From contig NZ_CP038267.1 in the NCBI RefSeq assembly GCF_004564375.1, positions 2,668,501 to 2,732,500 of the forward strand: a DNA stretch of 64,000 bases, in the 5' to 3' direction. Positions 32,505 through 41,529 of the stretch are shown in pieces. The DNA comes from Nocardioides euryhalodurans. Lineage in GTDB: Bacteria > Actinomycetota > Actinomycetes > Propionibacteriales > Nocardioidaceae. Made by a program: the position numbers and the translations under genes. A model generated the notes under the pieces. It ran no database searches, was not told where the DNA came from, and saw only the letters and a program-made list of their open reading frames with translations. The first letter of the stretch is position 1. Each line of letters begins with the position of its first letter.

Positions 32505-33742
32505 CCGACCCGTCGTCGTCCTTCCTGGAGGTGGCCGCCCGCCACGCCCGCTGCTTCTGGCTCGACGGCGGTGGGGCGCGCCACTGGTCGGGCCGTCGCT
32601 CGATCGTGGGCTGGCTGGACGAGGACGACGTCTCGCTGACCTACGACGCCGCCTCCCGCGAGGTGACCCGGCACGCCGGGGGCGTGGCCGAGGTGGTCGG
32701 CGGCGACGTCTTCGAGGTGCTCCGCGACGAGCTCGCCTCCGGCGCCGAGGGTGACCAGTGGTTCGGCTACCTCGGCTACGCCTGCCGTCCCGACCTGCCC
32801 GCCCGCACCGGGGGTCCGGTGCCCGACGCGGTGTGGCTGCGGCCGCGCCACGTCCGGCTCTTCGAGCACCCGCCGGCCACCGAGGCCGCCGCTCCGGCCG
32901 CGGCACCGCGCCGGGCCGACGCTCCTCCCACCGCCGCCTACGCGGCCGCCTTCGAGCGGGTGCAGGAGCACCTCCACGCCGGCAACTCCTACGAGGTCAA
33001 CCTGACCCATCGCGACACCCTCACCTCCGACCTCGACCCCGCGTCGGCGTACCTCCGGCTGCGCACGCTCAACCCCGCGCCGTACGCCGGCTTCCTCCAG
33101 CACGACGTGCCCGGCGCGCGGGCCTGGCTGCTGAGCTCCAGCCCCGAGCGCTACGCGCTGGTCGCCGCCGACCGCACCATCGAGACCAAGCCGATCAAGG
33201 GCACCACGCCCCGTGGGTCCACCCCGGAGGCGGACGCGCACCACCGCGAGCAGCTCGCCACCGATCCCCGATACCGGGCCGAGAACCTGATGATCGTCGA
33301 CCTGCTGCGCAACGACGTCTCGATGGTCGCCGAGCCGGGCACCGTGGAGGTGCCGACGCTGATGGAGGTCGAGACCTACACCGGCGTGCACCAGCTGGTC
33401 AGCACCGTGCGGGGTCGGCTGAGCGAGGGGGTGTCCACGCTCGACGCGCTGCGCGCGCTCTTCCCGGCCGGCTCGATGACCGGGGCACCGAAGCTGCGCA
33501 CGATGCAGATCGTCGAGGAGGTCGAGACGACGCCGCGCTCGGCGTACTCCGGGGCGTTCGGGTGGATCGCCGCCGACGGGCGGGCCGACCTCGGCGTGGT
33601 GATCCGCAGCCTGGTCTCCGCCGGCGACGGCACCTGGACCCTCGGCACCGGCGGCGGGATCACGGTGCACTCCGACGTCGCGAGCGAGTACGCCGAGGCG
33701 GCGTGGAAGGCCGACCGGCTGCGCGCGGTGTTCGAGGGGTGA
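32501..33742 (+). CDS. pabB: Aminodeoxychorismate synthase component I
   Basis: A 413-residue chorismate-binding enzyme. The catalytic block ETKPIKGTTPRG holds the lysine that distinguishes PabB-type enzymes from anthranilate synthase (PIAGT). The later RNDVSMVAEPGTVEVP, FPAGSMTGAPKLRTMQIVEE and GGGITVHSDVASEYAEAAWKA segments complete the active site. It aminates chorismate to 4-amino-4-deoxychorismate for folate synthesis. No pabC lyase gene follows; the next gene is on the opposite strand. The N-terminal ~120 residues are short compared with E. coli PabB, which is common in actinobacteria. Confidence 0.9.
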   Translation: MTDPSSSFLEVAARHARCFWLDGGGARHWSGRRSIVGWLDEDDVSLTYDAASREVTRHAGGVAEVVGGDVFEVLRDELASGAEGDQWFGYLGYACRPDLPARTGGPVPDAVWLRPRHVRLFEHPPATEAAAPAAAPRRADAPPTAAYAAAFERVQEHLHAGNSYEVNLTHRDTLTSDLDPASAYLRLRTLNPAPYAGFLQHDVPGARAWLLSSSPERYALVAADRTIETKPIKGTTPRGSTPEADAHHREQLATDPRYRAENLMIVDLLRNDVSMVAEPGTVEVPTLMEVETYTGVHQLVSTVRGRLSEGVSTLDALRALFPAGSMTGAPKLRTMQIVEEVETTPRSAYSGAFGWIAADGRADLGVVIRSLVSAGDGTWTLGTGGGITVHSDVASEYAEAAWKADRLRAVFEG

Positions 33743-33757
33743 TGCTCGCGGCAGGGA

Positions 33758-35137
33758 TCAGGTCACGGGCTCGGTCGAGCCCCCCGGCAGGGTCATCGTC
33801 AGCCGGGCGCCGCCGGAGGGCGCCGACCCCGCGGTGACCGTGCCGGCGTGGCGGCCGACCACCTGGGCCACGATCGCCAGGCCCAACCCGGAGCCGGGCA
33901 TCGACCGCGACTCCCGCGAGCGCCAGAACCGCTCGAAGACGTGGGGCAGGTCCTCCTCGGAGATCCCCGGGCCCTGGTCGTCGACGACGAGCACGCCGTG
34001 GGTCAGCCGCACCGTGACCGTGCCGCCGGACGGGCTCCACTTGGCGGCGTTGTCGAGCAGGTTGGTCACCGCCCGCTCCAGCGCCGCCCGGTCCCCGGTC
34101 AGCCACCAGGGCTCCGTGGTAGCGTCGAACTCGACCGTCGGTGCGCGCCGCCGGACGCGGGCCAGCGCCCGGTCGACGACGTCCTCCAGGTCCACGGTCT
34201 CGACGACGGTCGTGGTCATCGGCTCGTCGCGGGCGAGCTCGACGAGGTCGCCGATCAGCGTGGTGAGCTCCTCGATCTGGGCGCCGACGTCGTCGAGCAG
34301 CTCGGCCCGCGCCTCCTCGGGCAGGTCGGCCCCGGCCTGGGAGAGCAGGTCGAGGTTGGTGCGCAGCGAGGTCAACGGCGTCCGGAGCTCGTGGCCGGCG
34401 TCGGCCACGAGCTGGCGCTGCCGGTCGCGGGACGCGGCGAGCGCGGTGAGCATGTGGTTGAAGGCCGTGGCCAGCCGGGCGATCTCGTCGTCACCCCCGA
34501 CGGGCAGCGGCCGGAGGTCCTCGGTGCGGGCGATCTCCTCGACGCTGCGCGTCAACCGGCGTACGGGCCGCAGCCCGTTGCGCGCCACCGCCCACCCGGC
34601 CGCGGCCGCGCCCACGACCCCCGCGATGCCGAAGAGCAGCATCACCCCGCCGAGCTTGGCCAGGGTCTGCCGCTGCGGCTCGAGCGACTGCGCCAGCACC
34701 AGCGCCTGGCCGGGGACCCGCGCCGGCACCGCCACGACGCGGTAGTGCTCGCCGTTCTCGTCGACCAGGGTCCGCACGCTCTGCTCCGAGGTGCCGCCCG
34801 CGACGTCGAACTCCTCCTCGCCGAGCCGGAGGTTCGGGAACTGGTCGAAGGTCTGGTAGCGCTTGTCGGAGGTGATGTAGAGGATCCGGATGTCCGCGGC
34901 GCCGAGCGCCCACGACGGGACCTCGGCGTCCAGCGTGATCCCGCCGTACGCCGCCTTGGTCGCCCGGTCGACGAGCGACTCGTCGAGGGTCGACTGCATC
35001 TGCATCTTGGCCGTCCAGAACGCCCCGAAGGCCACGAAGCCGACCGCCAGGGCGACGGCGAGCGTGACGAGCACGATCAGCCGGCTCGCCAGCGAGCGGC
35101 GGTAGTGCCAGCGGCCGGTGGTGGGGGCCTCGGTCAT
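33758..35137 (-). CDS. Membrane sensor histidine kinase, MprB-like
   Basis: A 459-residue kinase. Two membrane segments (about residues 19-41 and 158-182) flank a ~115-residue extracytoplasmic sensor. A HAMP linker ([24 protein letters not shown]) follows. The dimerisation box is [17 protein letters not shown] with the phospho-accepting His, and the ATPase part contains [11 protein letters not shown] and [18 protein letters not shown]. The architecture and the adjacent OmpR-type regulator match the MprAB envelope-stress pair of mycobacteria. The ATG overlaps the regulator stop, so the two are co-translated. Confidence 0.88.
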   Translation of the reverse strand: MTEAPTTGRWHYRRSLASRLIVLVTLAVALAVGFVAFGAFWTAKMQMQSTLDESLVDRATKAAYGGITLDAEVPSWALGAADIRILYITSDKRYQTFDQFPNLRLGEEEFDVAGGTSEQSVRTLVDENGEHYRVVAVPARVPGQALVLAQSLEPQRQTLAKLGGVMLLFGIAGVVGAAAAGWAVARNGLRPVRRLTRSVEEIARTEDLRPLPVGGDDEIARLATAFNHMLTALAASRDRQRQLVADAGHELRTPLTSLRTNLDLLSQAGADLPEEARAELLDDVGAQIEELTTLIGDLVELARDEPMTTTVVETVDLEDVVDRALARVRRRAPTVEFDATTEPWWLTGDRAALERAVTNLLDNAAKWSPSGGTVTVRLTHGVLVVDDQGPGISEEDLPHVFERFWRSRESRSMPGSGLGLAIVAQVVGRHAGTVTAGSAPSGGARLTMTLPGGSTEPVT

Positions 35138-35829
35138 GGTTGCTTGAGCACGTAGCCGACGCCCCGGACGGTGTGGATCAGGCGCGGCTCGTCCTCGGCC
35201 TCGGTCTTGCGCCGGAGGTAGCCGACGTAGACCTCGAGGGAGTTGGCGGTCGTCGGGAAGTCGTAGCCCCACACCTCCTCGAGGATGAAGGAGCGCTCGA
35301 GCACCCGGCGCGGCCGCCGCAGGAACATCTCCAGCAACGTGAACTCGGTGCGGGTCAGCTCGATCGGACGGTCGCCGCGACGGACCTCGCGAGTGGCGAT
35401 GTCCATGGAGAGGTCGGCGAAGGACAGCACCTCGTCCTCGTCGGCGTCGAGCACGACCCGGCGAAGCAGTGCGCGCAGCCGGGCGAGCAGCTCGGCGAGG
35501 GCGAACGGCTTGGTGAGGTAGTCGTCGGCGCCGGCGTCGAGGCCCTCGACCCGGTCGCCGACGGCGTCGCGGGCGGTGAGCACCAGGATCGGCAGGTCGT
35601 GCCCGGCCGAGCGCATCGCCCTGGTCGCCTCGATCCCGTCGAGCCTGGGCATCATCACGTCCATGATCACGGCGTCGGGGCCGACGGTGGCGATGGTGGC
35701 GAGCGCCTCGGCCCCGTCGGCGGCGAGCGCGACGTCGTAGCCGTTGAACTCCAGCGACCGGCGCAGCGACTCCCGGACCGCCTTGTCGTCGTCGACGACG
35801 AGGACGCGGGGGCGGGCGACAGGACTCAC
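35134..35829 (-). CDS. OmpR-family response regulator, MprA-like
   Basis: A 231-residue regulator. The receiver domain is ~1-120, with the acidic pair in [10 protein letters not shown], the phosphorylated Asp in [14 protein letters not shown] and the Lys in [15 protein letters not shown] winged-helix DNA-binding domain follows ([21 protein letters not shown], then [12 protein letters not shown] at the end). The start is GTG at 35829. Two CTCAG repeats 11 bp apart lie 22-38 bp upstream of the start and could be its own binding site. Confidence 0.9.
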   Translation of the reverse strand: MSPVARPRVLVVDDDKAVRESLRRSLEFNGYDVALAADGAEALATIATVGPDAVIMDVMMPRLDGIEATRAMRSAGHDLPILVLTARDAVGDRVEGLDAGADDYLTKPFALAELLARLRALLRRVVLDADEDEVLSFADLSMDIATREVRRGDRPIELTRTEFTLLEMFLRRPRRVLERSFILEEVWGYDFPTTANSLEVYVGYLRRKTEAEDEPRLIHTVRGVGYVLKQP

Positions 35830-35851
35830 GCCCCTACTGTGCCAGTCTCGC

Positions 35852-35867
35852 CTGAGTCGTCACTGAG
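35852..35867 (-). promoter_or_regulatory. Candidate autoregulatory direct repeat upstream of the MprA-like gene
   Basis: On the minus strand CTCAG occurs at 35867-35863 and again at 35856-35852, exactly 11 bp apart. This is the spacing expected for two OmpR-type monomers on one face of the helix. The pair lies just upstream of the regulator start. Recognition by this regulator is inferred from position only. Confidence 0.4.
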
Positions 35868-35882
35868 AGTCGGGGGGCGCCC

Positions 35883-36749
35883 TCACCCGAGCTTGCGGGC
35901 CACGCCGGCCGCGCGCGCGGCGTAGCCGCCACCGAAGAGGCAGGCGTGGACGAGCAGCGGGAACAGCTGGTGCAGTCCGACCCGGTCGCGCCAGCCGTCC
36001 GCGAGCGGGTGCTCCTCCTCGTAGGCGTCGGTGACGCGCTGCAGGTGGGGCAGCCCGAACAGCGCGAGCATCGCGAGGTCGACCTCGCGGTGGCCGCCGT
36101 ACGCCGCCGGGTCGACGACGCGGCAGGCGCCGTCGAGTCCCCAGAGCACGTTGCCGTTCCAGAGGTCGCCGTGCAGCCGGGCCGGCGGCTCGTCGGGGAC
36201 CAGGGCGGCGATCCGCCCCAGGACCCCCTCGACGGCGGCGGCGTCCTCGGCGGTGGCGGCACCGCGGTCGCGGGCCAGCTTGAGGTAGGGGAGCACCCGT
36301 CGGGTCGCGTAGAACTCGGCCCAGGTGGGCGCGGTGCGGTTGGGCAGGGGCAGCCGGCCGATGAAGCCGTCCTGCTCCGCGCCGAAGGCGTGGGCGCCCG
36401 CGCGGTGGGTCCGGGCGAGGGCGCGGCCGAAGCCGCTGGCCGCGTCGACGGTCGTCTTGCCGGGCTCGACCCAGCGCAGGATCAGGCACTCGTGGTCGTG
36501 GGCGAGCACCTCGGGCACGGCGACCCCGCCCTCGGCGGTGGCCTCGGCCAGCCACGTCAGCCCCCGCGCCTCGGCGTCGAAGAACCCGTCGGGGGCGTGG
36601 TGGTGGGTCTTCATGAGGGCAGTCGTGCCGTCGTTGAGCCGCATCCGGGTCGCGGTCGAGATGTCGCCGCCGGCGACCGGCGCGGTCGCGATCACCGACG
36701 CCCCGAGGAGGTCCTCGGCGCGCTTGGCGATCAGCGGCTGCCGCGTCAT
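35883..36749 (-). CDS. Fructosamine kinase-like protein (FN3K/YniA family)
   Basis: A 288-residue kinase-fold protein. MKTHHHAPDGFFDAEARGLTWLAE near the N-terminus provides the ATP lysine. The catalytic HGDLWNGNVLW and the metal-binding DPAAYGGHREVDLAMLALFG match fructosamine-3-kinases. These phosphorylate ketoamines on glycated proteins or small molecules, leading to their removal. It overlaps the low-molecular-weight phosphatase gene upstream by four bases, a pairing commonly seen in bacteria and suggestive of a protein-deglycation unit. Confidence 0.88.
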   Translation of the reverse strand: MTRQPLIAKRAEDLLGASVIATAPVAGGDISTATRMRLNDGTTALMKTHHHAPDGFFDAEARGLTWLAEATAEGGVAVPEVLAHDHECLILRWVEPGKTTVDAASGFGRALARTHRAGAHAFGAEQDGFIGRLPLPNRTAPTWAEFYATRRVLPYLKLARDRGAATAEDAAAVEGVLGRIAALVPDEPPARLHGDLWNGNVLWGLDGACRVVDPAAYGGHREVDLAMLALFGLPHLQRVTDAYEEEHPLADGWRDRVGLHQLFPLLVHACLFGGGYAARAAGVARKLG

Positions 36750-37237
36750 GTCGGGGACAGCTCCTCGCGCAGCGTCGTCACGAGCGACGTGCTGGTGCGC
36801 TCGACCATGCGCAGCACCTCCTGGAAGCCGGCGTCCCCACCGTAGTACGGGTCGGGCACCTCACCACCAGGTTCGACGGGATCGAAGTCGCGGAAGAGCC
36901 GCACGCGCTCGCCGGCGCCGCCGACGTCGCGCAGGTTGGCGAGGTCCATGACCAGCACCAGGTCGTGGGCGTCGTGCCAGTCCTGGTCGAAGGTCCGGGC
37001 ACGGTGGCGGGTGGGGTCGTAGCCAGCCCCGCTCAGGGTGGCCGCGGCCCGTTCGTCCATCGGGTTGCCCTCGTGCCAGCCGCCGGTGCCGGAGCTGGTC
37101 ACGGCGACGGTCCCGGCGAGCCCGGCCTCGGCCAGCTGCCGCTCGAGCACGACGTGGGCCATCGGGGAGCGGCAGATGTTGCCGAGGCAGACCAGGGCGA
37201 TCCGGTAGTGGCCCGGTGTCCGGGGTGCCGGCAGCAT
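36746..37237 (-). CDS. Low-molecular-weight protein-tyrosine phosphatase
   Basis: A 163-residue phosphatase. The P-loop VCLGNICRSP has the nucleophile Cys17 and Arg23 (C-x5-R). The general acid lies in PDPYYGGDAGF near the C-terminus. In bacteria such enzymes dephosphorylate protein tyrosines or sugar phosphates, and next to a fructosamine kinase a deglycation role is suggested. The ATG at 37237 overlaps the stop of the holin-like gene upstream, so the three genes from 37626 down to 35883 form one transcript. Confidence 0.9.
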   Translation of the reverse strand: MLPAPRTPGHYRIALVCLGNICRSPMAHVVLERQLAEAGLAGTVAVTSSGTGGWHEGNPMDERAAATLSGAGYDPTRHRARTFDQDWHDAHDLVLVMDLANLRDVGGAGERVRLFRDFDPVEPGGEVPDPYYGGDAGFQEVLRMVERTSTSLVTTLREELSPT

Positions 37238-37626
37238 CAGTCGTTCATCAGCACGCCGTCGACGACCCAGTTGACGACCGTGATCACCAGGGCGCCGAGC
37301 AGGGCGGCCCAGAAGAAGTCGTCGACGTGGAAGCCGAGGTCGAAGAGGTCGGCCAGCCAGGCGGTCAGCATCAGCATCCCGGCGTTGATGACCCACAGGA
37401 ACAGGCCGAGCGTCACCACGATGAAGGGGATCGAGAGGACCTGGACGATCGGCTTCACGAACATCGAGACCAGGCCGAGGATCACGCCGACGGCCAGCAC
37501 CGTCAGCCACTTCTCCTCCAGCTCGGCCGGCCACTGCCGGGGTCCGGTGATGTAGATGCCCTCGACCAGCCAGGCCGCCGCGGCCACGGCGAGGGTGTTG
37601 GTGAGCAGCCACGTCAGCATCCTCAT
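37237..37626 (-). CDS. Small four-helix membrane protein (mycobacterial 4-TMS phage-holin superfamily)
   Basis: A 129-residue protein with four hydrophobic segments (about residues 2-20, 40-58, 62-82 and 100-122). It matches the chromosomal 'phage holin family' (superfamily IV) proteins common in actinobacteria. Despite the name there is no lysis gene or prophage nearby. The ordinary chromosomal homologues have no known function; a role in the envelope is likely. It is the first gene of the phosphatase/fructosamine-kinase transcript. Confidence 0.8.
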   Translation of the reverse strand: MRMLTWLLTNTLAVAAAAWLVEGIYITGPRQWPAELEEKWLTVLAVGVILGLVSMFVKPIVQVLSIPFIVVTLGLFLWVINAGMLMLTAWLADLFDLGFHVDDFFWAALLGALVITVVNWVVDGVLMND

Positions 37627-37659
37627 GCGCCCAGCCTAGGTGCAGCAGTGGTGGGTGGG

Positions 37660-38346
37660 TCAGGCCTGCAGGTGCAACCGCTCGAGGATCGCGACCTCGG
37701 CCCCGGCCAGGTGCCGCTCGAGCTCGGCGACGGTGGCGGGGATGTCGCCGCTCTCGAGGAGCCGGACGAGAAGGGTGTGGGAGCCGGCCTGGTCGGGCGC
37801 GTTCTGCCGGGCGCGGTCGACCTGGGCGAGGGCGAGCCGCAGCTCGGCGTACAGGTTCATCGCCATCGCCTCCAGCCGCGGGGAGCCCGCCAGTCCGACC
37901 AGGGACAGGTGGAAGGCGAGGTGGCGCTCGTTGAGGACCTGGTACGACGCCTGGGTGTCGGCCGCCTCGATGAGGGCGGTGAGCGCCTCGCGGACCGTGT
38001 CGCGCTGCTCCTCGTCGGCCTCGGGCCAGCAACGCACGCCGGCGATCTCCAGCACCAGCCGGGCCCGGCAGACGTCGTGGATGGAGTCGGGGTCGGGGGT
38101 GGCGACCGACACCCCGCGGTTGGGCTCGCGCGTGGCCAGTCCCTCGCCGACCAGGACGCCGAGGGCCTCCCGGACGGTGGGTCGGCTGACGCCGAGGGAG
38201 TCGGCGATGGCGACCTCGCGCAGCGGGGTCCCGGACTCGAGCTCGCCGTCGAAGACCGCCCGCCGGAGCTCGTCGGCGGCGCGGTCGACCGTGGAGACGT
38301 GCTCGAGGTCGAGGTTGAGCGTCGTGAACGGCTCGGTTCCCGGCAT
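37660..38346 (-). CDS. GntR-family regulator of the FadR/FCD subgroup
   Basis: A 228-residue regulator. The winged helix is at ~20-75 (AADELRRAVFDGELESGTPL, ADSLGVSRPTVREALGVLVGEGLATR). An all-helical FCD ligand domain follows (~85-220), with the metal-site pattern ARLVLE, NERHLAFHLSLV and HTLLVRLLESGDI. FCD regulators bind carboxylic acids or amino acids, and their operators are short palindromes like TTGTC-N-GACAA. Such a palindrome, GATTGTC-T-GACAATC, lies at 41545 before the DDAH-like gene and is a candidate target. The ATG at 38346 was chosen because upstream codons do not fit the family. Confidence 0.88.
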   Translation of the reverse strand: MPGTEPFTTLNLDLEHVSTVDRAADELRRAVFDGELESGTPLREVAIADSLGVSRPTVREALGVLVGEGLATREPNRGVSVATPDPDSIHDVCRARLVLEIAGVRCWPEADEEQRDTVREALTALIEAADTQASYQVLNERHLAFHLSLVGLAGSPRLEAMAMNLYAELRLALAQVDRARQNAPDQAGSHTLLVRLLESGDIPATVAELERHLAGAEVAILERLHLQA

Positions 38347-38399
38347 GGGCGCATTGTCCCCCACGACGCCTGCTCGGGCTTCACCCCGACGGTGCACGG

Positions 38400-38831
38400 T
38401 CAGTCGTCGGGGAGCGTGTTGCGCTCGATCTCGGCCACCGTGGGCTCGCCCTGGTTGCAGAAGACCTCGATGTCGATCGACCGGCCACGGCTGCTGAAGA
38501 CGGCGTCCACGTCGTCGTCGGGGCCCTGCTCGTAGCTGACGACGCTCCACCCGGGGGCCGGCTCCGCGGCCAGGCCGTAGGCGACGACCCCACGGCAGCC
38601 GACGACGAAGGAGCCGTGCTGGCCGTCGACGCTGTCCTCGACCAGCGAGGCCTCGGGGTCGGGGGCCGGCACCCGCTCGCCACGACCGACGTCGCGGACC
38701 ACTTCGTTGCCCAGCGGTCCGCGGCCACGGATGGAGGCGCCGACGGTCGAGACCGCGGCGATCCCCACCGCCACCGCGAGGGTGGCCGCGACGATCCACG
38801 CGACGACGTAGCCGAGCCTCCTGCTGTCCAC
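38400..38831 (-). CDS. Hypothetical single-pass membrane protein
   Basis: A 143-residue protein with one N-terminal membrane segment (residues ~8-30, YVVAWIVAATLAVAVGIAAVS) and an exported domain with two cysteines (VVGCRGVV and VFCNQGEP) that could form a disulfide. The start is GTG. It is divergent from the response-regulator gene at 38954, with the putative regulator repeats at 38876-38894 between them, so it may belong to that two-component system's regulon. No family is recognised. Confidence 0.75.
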   Translation of the reverse strand: MDSRRLGYVVAWIVAATLAVAVGIAAVSTVGASIRGRGPLGNEVVRDVGRGERVPAPDPEASLVEDSVDGQHGSFVVGCRGVVAYGLAAEPAPGWSVVSYEQGPDDDVDAVFSSRGRSIDIEVFCNQGEPTVAEIERNTLPDD

Positions 38832-38875
38832 CCGACGATTGTGCCGGGGTGGGAGGCCGGGAATCCCTAGCGCGC

Positions 38876-38894
38876 GGTTAAGGCAGGGATAACG
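38876..38894 (+). promoter_or_regulatory. Candidate OmpR-type direct repeat upstream of the second two-component system
   Basis: GGTTAAGG (38876-38883) and GGATAACG (38887-38894) are imperfect direct repeats 11 bp apart, in the divergent region between the small membrane protein gene and the response-regulator gene. Similar GGTTAGCGG units occur before the secreted protein gene at 41048. Binding by the adjacent regulator is inferred. Confidence 0.4.
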
Positions 38895-38953
38895 TCCCGC
38901 GCTTCCGGCTGTGGAGGCCCGGGAGGCCGGCCGGCGACCGGTAGTTTCGCCCC

Positions 38954-39640
38954 GTGGCGCACGTGCTGATCATCGAGGACGACGAGCGGATCCGGACGCT
39001 GCTCGTGCGCTCGCTGCGCGACCAGGACCACGCCGTCGACTCGGCCCGCGACGGGATGTCGGGCCTGTCCCTGGCCGTGGACACCCGGCCCGACGTGGTC
39101 GTGCTCGACCTCGGCCTCCCCGACGTCGACGGCACGCAGGTCCTCGCGATGCTGCGGGCGGTGAGCCAGGTGCCGGTCATCATCGCCAGCGCCCGCGACG
39201 ACGACCCCTCGCTGGTGGCAGCCCTCGACGCCGGTGCCGACGACTACGTCGTCAAGCCCTACACGACCGCCCAGCTCGAGGCGCGGATCCGGGCGGTGCT
39301 GCGGCGGACCGGAGCCGGACGGACCGCCGACCGGGCCGTGGTGGTCGGGGACCTGAGCATCGAGGTCGCCTCGCGGAGGGCGGTGCTCGGGGGCGAGCTG
39401 CTCGACCTCACGCCGCGCGAGTTCGACCTGCTCGCCCACCTGGCCGGCCGGGCCGGCGAGGTCGTCACCAAGCGGGAGCTGCTGACCGAGGTCTGGCACC
39501 AGGCGTGGGGTGGTTCCGACAAGACCGTCGACGTCCACCTGTCGTGGCTGCGCCGCAAGCTGGGCGAGACCGCGGCCGAGCCGCGCTACCTGACGTCGGT
39601 GCGCGGCGTCGGCGTACGCCTGGCCGCCCCGGGGGAGTGA
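38954..39640 (+). CDS. OmpR-family response regulator
   Basis: A 228-residue regulator. The receiver domain (~1-118) has the phospho-Asp in DVVVLDLGLPDVDG and Lys in DYVVKPYTTAQLEARI. The winged-helix domain ends with VDVHLSWLRRKLGETAAEPRYLTSVRGVGVRL. The start is GTG 38954. The sensor kinase gene follows after only seven bases. The regulator probably acts on the small secreted protein gene at 41048, just past the kinase, where a pair of repeats 22 bp apart resembles those before this gene. Confidence 0.92.
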   Translation: MAHVLIIEDDERIRTLLVRSLRDQDHAVDSARDGMSGLSLAVDTRPDVVVLDLGLPDVDGTQVLAMLRAVSQVPVIIASARDDDPSLVAALDAGADDYVVKPYTTAQLEARIRAVLRRTGAGRTADRAVVVGDLSIEVASRRAVLGGELLDLTPREFDLLAHLAGRAGEVVTKRELLTEVWHQAWGGSDKTVDVHLSWLRRKLGETAAEPRYLTSVRGVGVRLAAPGE

Positions 39641-39647
39641 GGTTCCC

Positions 39648-40952
39648 GTGCGGCGCAGCCTGATCGTCACCGTCGCGGCCACCGTCGCGATGGTGCTGGT
39701 CGCGATGCTCGTGCCGATGGCGGTGCTGGTCCAGAGCTATGCGCTGGAGGACCGGCTGGCGCAGGCCGCGCTGGAGGTGCAGGCGACCGAGACGGTGGTG
39801 TCGGGGCAGGACAAGGGAGCCGTGTCGGTCTACCTCGACAGCGTCAACGACGCCGGGACCGGCATCCGCACCACGGTGCTCTACCCCGACGGGACCGCGA
39901 TCGGGCCCACCCCCGGCGAGGACGACCGCGTGGCCGAGGCCCGCCGGACCGGCCGGGCGCGGGTCGACGACGCCGGTGACGGCGCGCAGATCCTGGTGCC
40001 CGTGTCGTTGGGCGGCAACAGCACGCTCCCGGAGCTCACCCCGGTGGTGCGCGTGGAGGTCGGCGAGCCCGGGCTCGGGTCCGGGGTGCTGCGCGCGTGG
40101 CTGATCCTCGCCGCGCTCGGCCTGGTGCTGTGGGTGGGGGCGGTGGTGCTGGCCGATCGCCTCGGCCGCTCCTTCGTACGCCCGATCGCGGCGCTGGCAG
40201 CCCGCGCGGAGACCCTGGGCGACCCCCGTCGCGAGGACGCGGCGGTGCCGGTCGAGGGGCCGGCCGAGGTGCAGGCGCTCGGCGGTGCGCTCAACCGGCT
40301 CGTGGGCCGGATCGAGGTGCTGCTCGAGCGGGAGCGCCGCGGTGTCTCGGACCTCTCCCACCGGCTGCGGACGCCGATCACCGCGATGCGGCTGCGCGTG
40401 GAGCGGCTCGGTGACCCCACCGAGGCGACCCGGCTGCAGGCGGACCTCGACGAGCTCGAGGGGATGGTCGACCACCTCGTGACCGAGGCCCGCCGCTCCG
40501 AGCGGGAGGGGCTCGTCGCGCGCAGCGATGCGGTGGCCGTGCTCGGCGAGCGAGCCCGCTTCTGGGAGCCGCTGGCCGAGGACCAGGGACGTGCCTTCGA
40601 GGTGGTCGTGCCCGGCGGGCCGATCCCGGTCTCGACGAGCGAGGGCGACCTCGCCGCGCTGCTCGACGCCCTGCTCGACAACGTCTTCACGCACACGCCC
40701 GAGGGGGCCGCGGTCCGCGTCCGCCTCACGCCGGCCCCGGGCGGCGGGGCGCTGCTCGTCGTCGAGGACGCCGGTCCGGGCTACCCGGCCGACCTCGACG
40801 TCACCCACCGCGGCGTCAGCGGTGGCGGGTCGACGGGCCTGGGCATGAGCATCGTCGCGGCGACCGCGGAGGAGTCGGCCGGCGAGGTCCGGCTGCTGCG
40901 CTCGGACCTCGGCGGCGCACGCACCGAGGTGCGGATCGGCGCCCCGCGCTGA
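39648..40952 (+). CDS. Membrane sensor histidine kinase
   Basis: A 434-residue kinase. Membrane segments lie at about 4-27 and 145-170, enclosing a ~115-residue extracytoplasmic sensor. After a HAMP-type linker comes the dimerisation box VSDLSHRLRTPITAMRLRVE with its His, and an ATP-binding domain (LLDNVFTHTPEG, EDAGPGYPADLD, GGSTGLGMSIVAATAEESAG). The second position after the His is Arg rather than the usual Glu (HRLRTP instead of HELRTP), a variant seen in a subset of kinases that can affect phosphatase activity. The start is GTG 39648. Confidence 0.9.
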   Translation: MRRSLIVTVAATVAMVLVAMLVPMAVLVQSYALEDRLAQAALEVQATETVVSGQDKGAVSVYLDSVNDAGTGIRTTVLYPDGTAIGPTPGEDDRVAEARRTGRARVDDAGDGAQILVPVSLGGNSTLPELTPVVRVEVGEPGLGSGVLRAWLILAALGLVLWVGAVVLADRLGRSFVRPIAALAARAETLGDPRREDAAVPVEGPAEVQALGGALNRLVGRIEVLLERERRGVSDLSHRLRTPITAMRLRVERLGDPTEATRLQADLDELEGMVDHLVTEARRSEREGLVARSDAVAVLGERARFWEPLAEDQGRAFEVVVPGGPIPVSTSEGDLAALLDALLDNVFTHTPEGAAVRVRLTPAPGGGALLVVEDAGPGYPADLDVTHRGVSGGGSTGLGMSIVAATAEESAGEVRLLRSDLGGARTEVRIGAPR

Positions 40953-40964
40953 CCTTTGCCTGCC

Positions 40965-40994
40965 GTTAGCGGTCGCATGGTTCGCGGTTAGCGG
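40965..40994 (+). promoter_or_regulatory. Direct repeat of GTTAGCGG before the secreted protein gene
   Basis: GTTAGCGG occurs at 40965-40972 and 40987-40994, 22 bp apart, which is two helical turns. This suits an OmpR-type regulator. The repeats lie 54 bp before the ATG at 41048 and directly after the kinase gene, and resemble the repeats upstream of the regulator gene. Confidence 0.5.
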
Positions 40995-41047
40995 GGCCGC
41001 TGTGACGCTCCTCCTGTCATCGCAACCAGCCCCTGGAGGAGCACGTC

Positions 41048-41440
41048 ATGAAGCTCAACGTCAAGCGCACCACGATCGCCCTCGGCACCGCTGCCGCACT
41101 CGCCGTCCCCACCGCCCTCGCGGTCGCCACGCCCGCCAACGCCGACGTGGAACGCCACGGCTCCTGCGGCGGCGGCACCTACGAGCTCAGCGTCGACCGG
41201 GAGGACGGCGGCTTCGAGGTCTCCGCCGACGTCGACCGCGTCGAGCCCGGCTCCCGGTGGCGCGTCGTGCTCCGCCACGACGGCAACCGGTTCTACCGCA
41301 ACGTGCTGCGCGCCGACCACGAGGGCGACCTCGACGTGGAGCGCTTCCGCAACGACACCGCCGGCAGTGACACCTTCCGGTTCCGCGCCGAGCGGCTCGG
41401 GTCCACGGCCGGCTGCGGCGCCACCATCACCGTCAGCTGA
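41048..41440 (+). CDS. Small secreted protein of unknown function
   Basis: A 130-residue protein with a clear signal peptide (KRTTIALGTAAALAVPTALA, likely cut after PANA near residue 32). The mature part is ~97 residues, strongly charged and beta-rich, with two cysteines (HGSCGGG and TAGCGAT) near its ends that probably form a disulfide. CTGGAGGAG gives a strong ribosome-binding site ten bases before the ATG. The position behind a two-component system and the paired repeats upstream suggest that it is that system's target. No homologous family is recognised. Confidence 0.82.
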   Translation: MKLNVKRTTIALGTAAALAVPTALAVATPANADVERHGSCGGGTYELSVDREDGGFEVSADVDRVEPGSRWRVVLRHDGNRFYRNVLRADHEGDLDVERFRNDTAGSDTFRFRAERLGSTAGCGATITVS

Positions 41441-41464
41441 CCCCTCCCACCTCAGGTCCCCTCA

Positions 41465-41500
41465 CCGCCGCCGCGACCCGCCCCCGGGTCGTGGCGGCGG
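41465..41500 (+). terminator. Intrinsic-type terminator of the secreted protein gene
   Basis: A 16-bp stem with one mismatch, CCGCCGCCGCGACCCG (41465-41480) with CGGGTCGTGGCGGCGG (41485-41500), a 4-nt loop, and CTTGTCC after it. It lies 24 bp after the secreted-protein stop and upstream of the DDAH-like gene promoter. Confidence 0.75.
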
Positions 41501-41529
41501 CGGCTTGTCCCCGGACCCCTTCGTGTGTC

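Noticed and set aside
37237..37626. Holin-like protein as a sign of a prophage
   Set aside because: No lysin, integrase, capsid or att-like repeat is near; the family is common as an ordinary chromosomal gene in actinobacteria.
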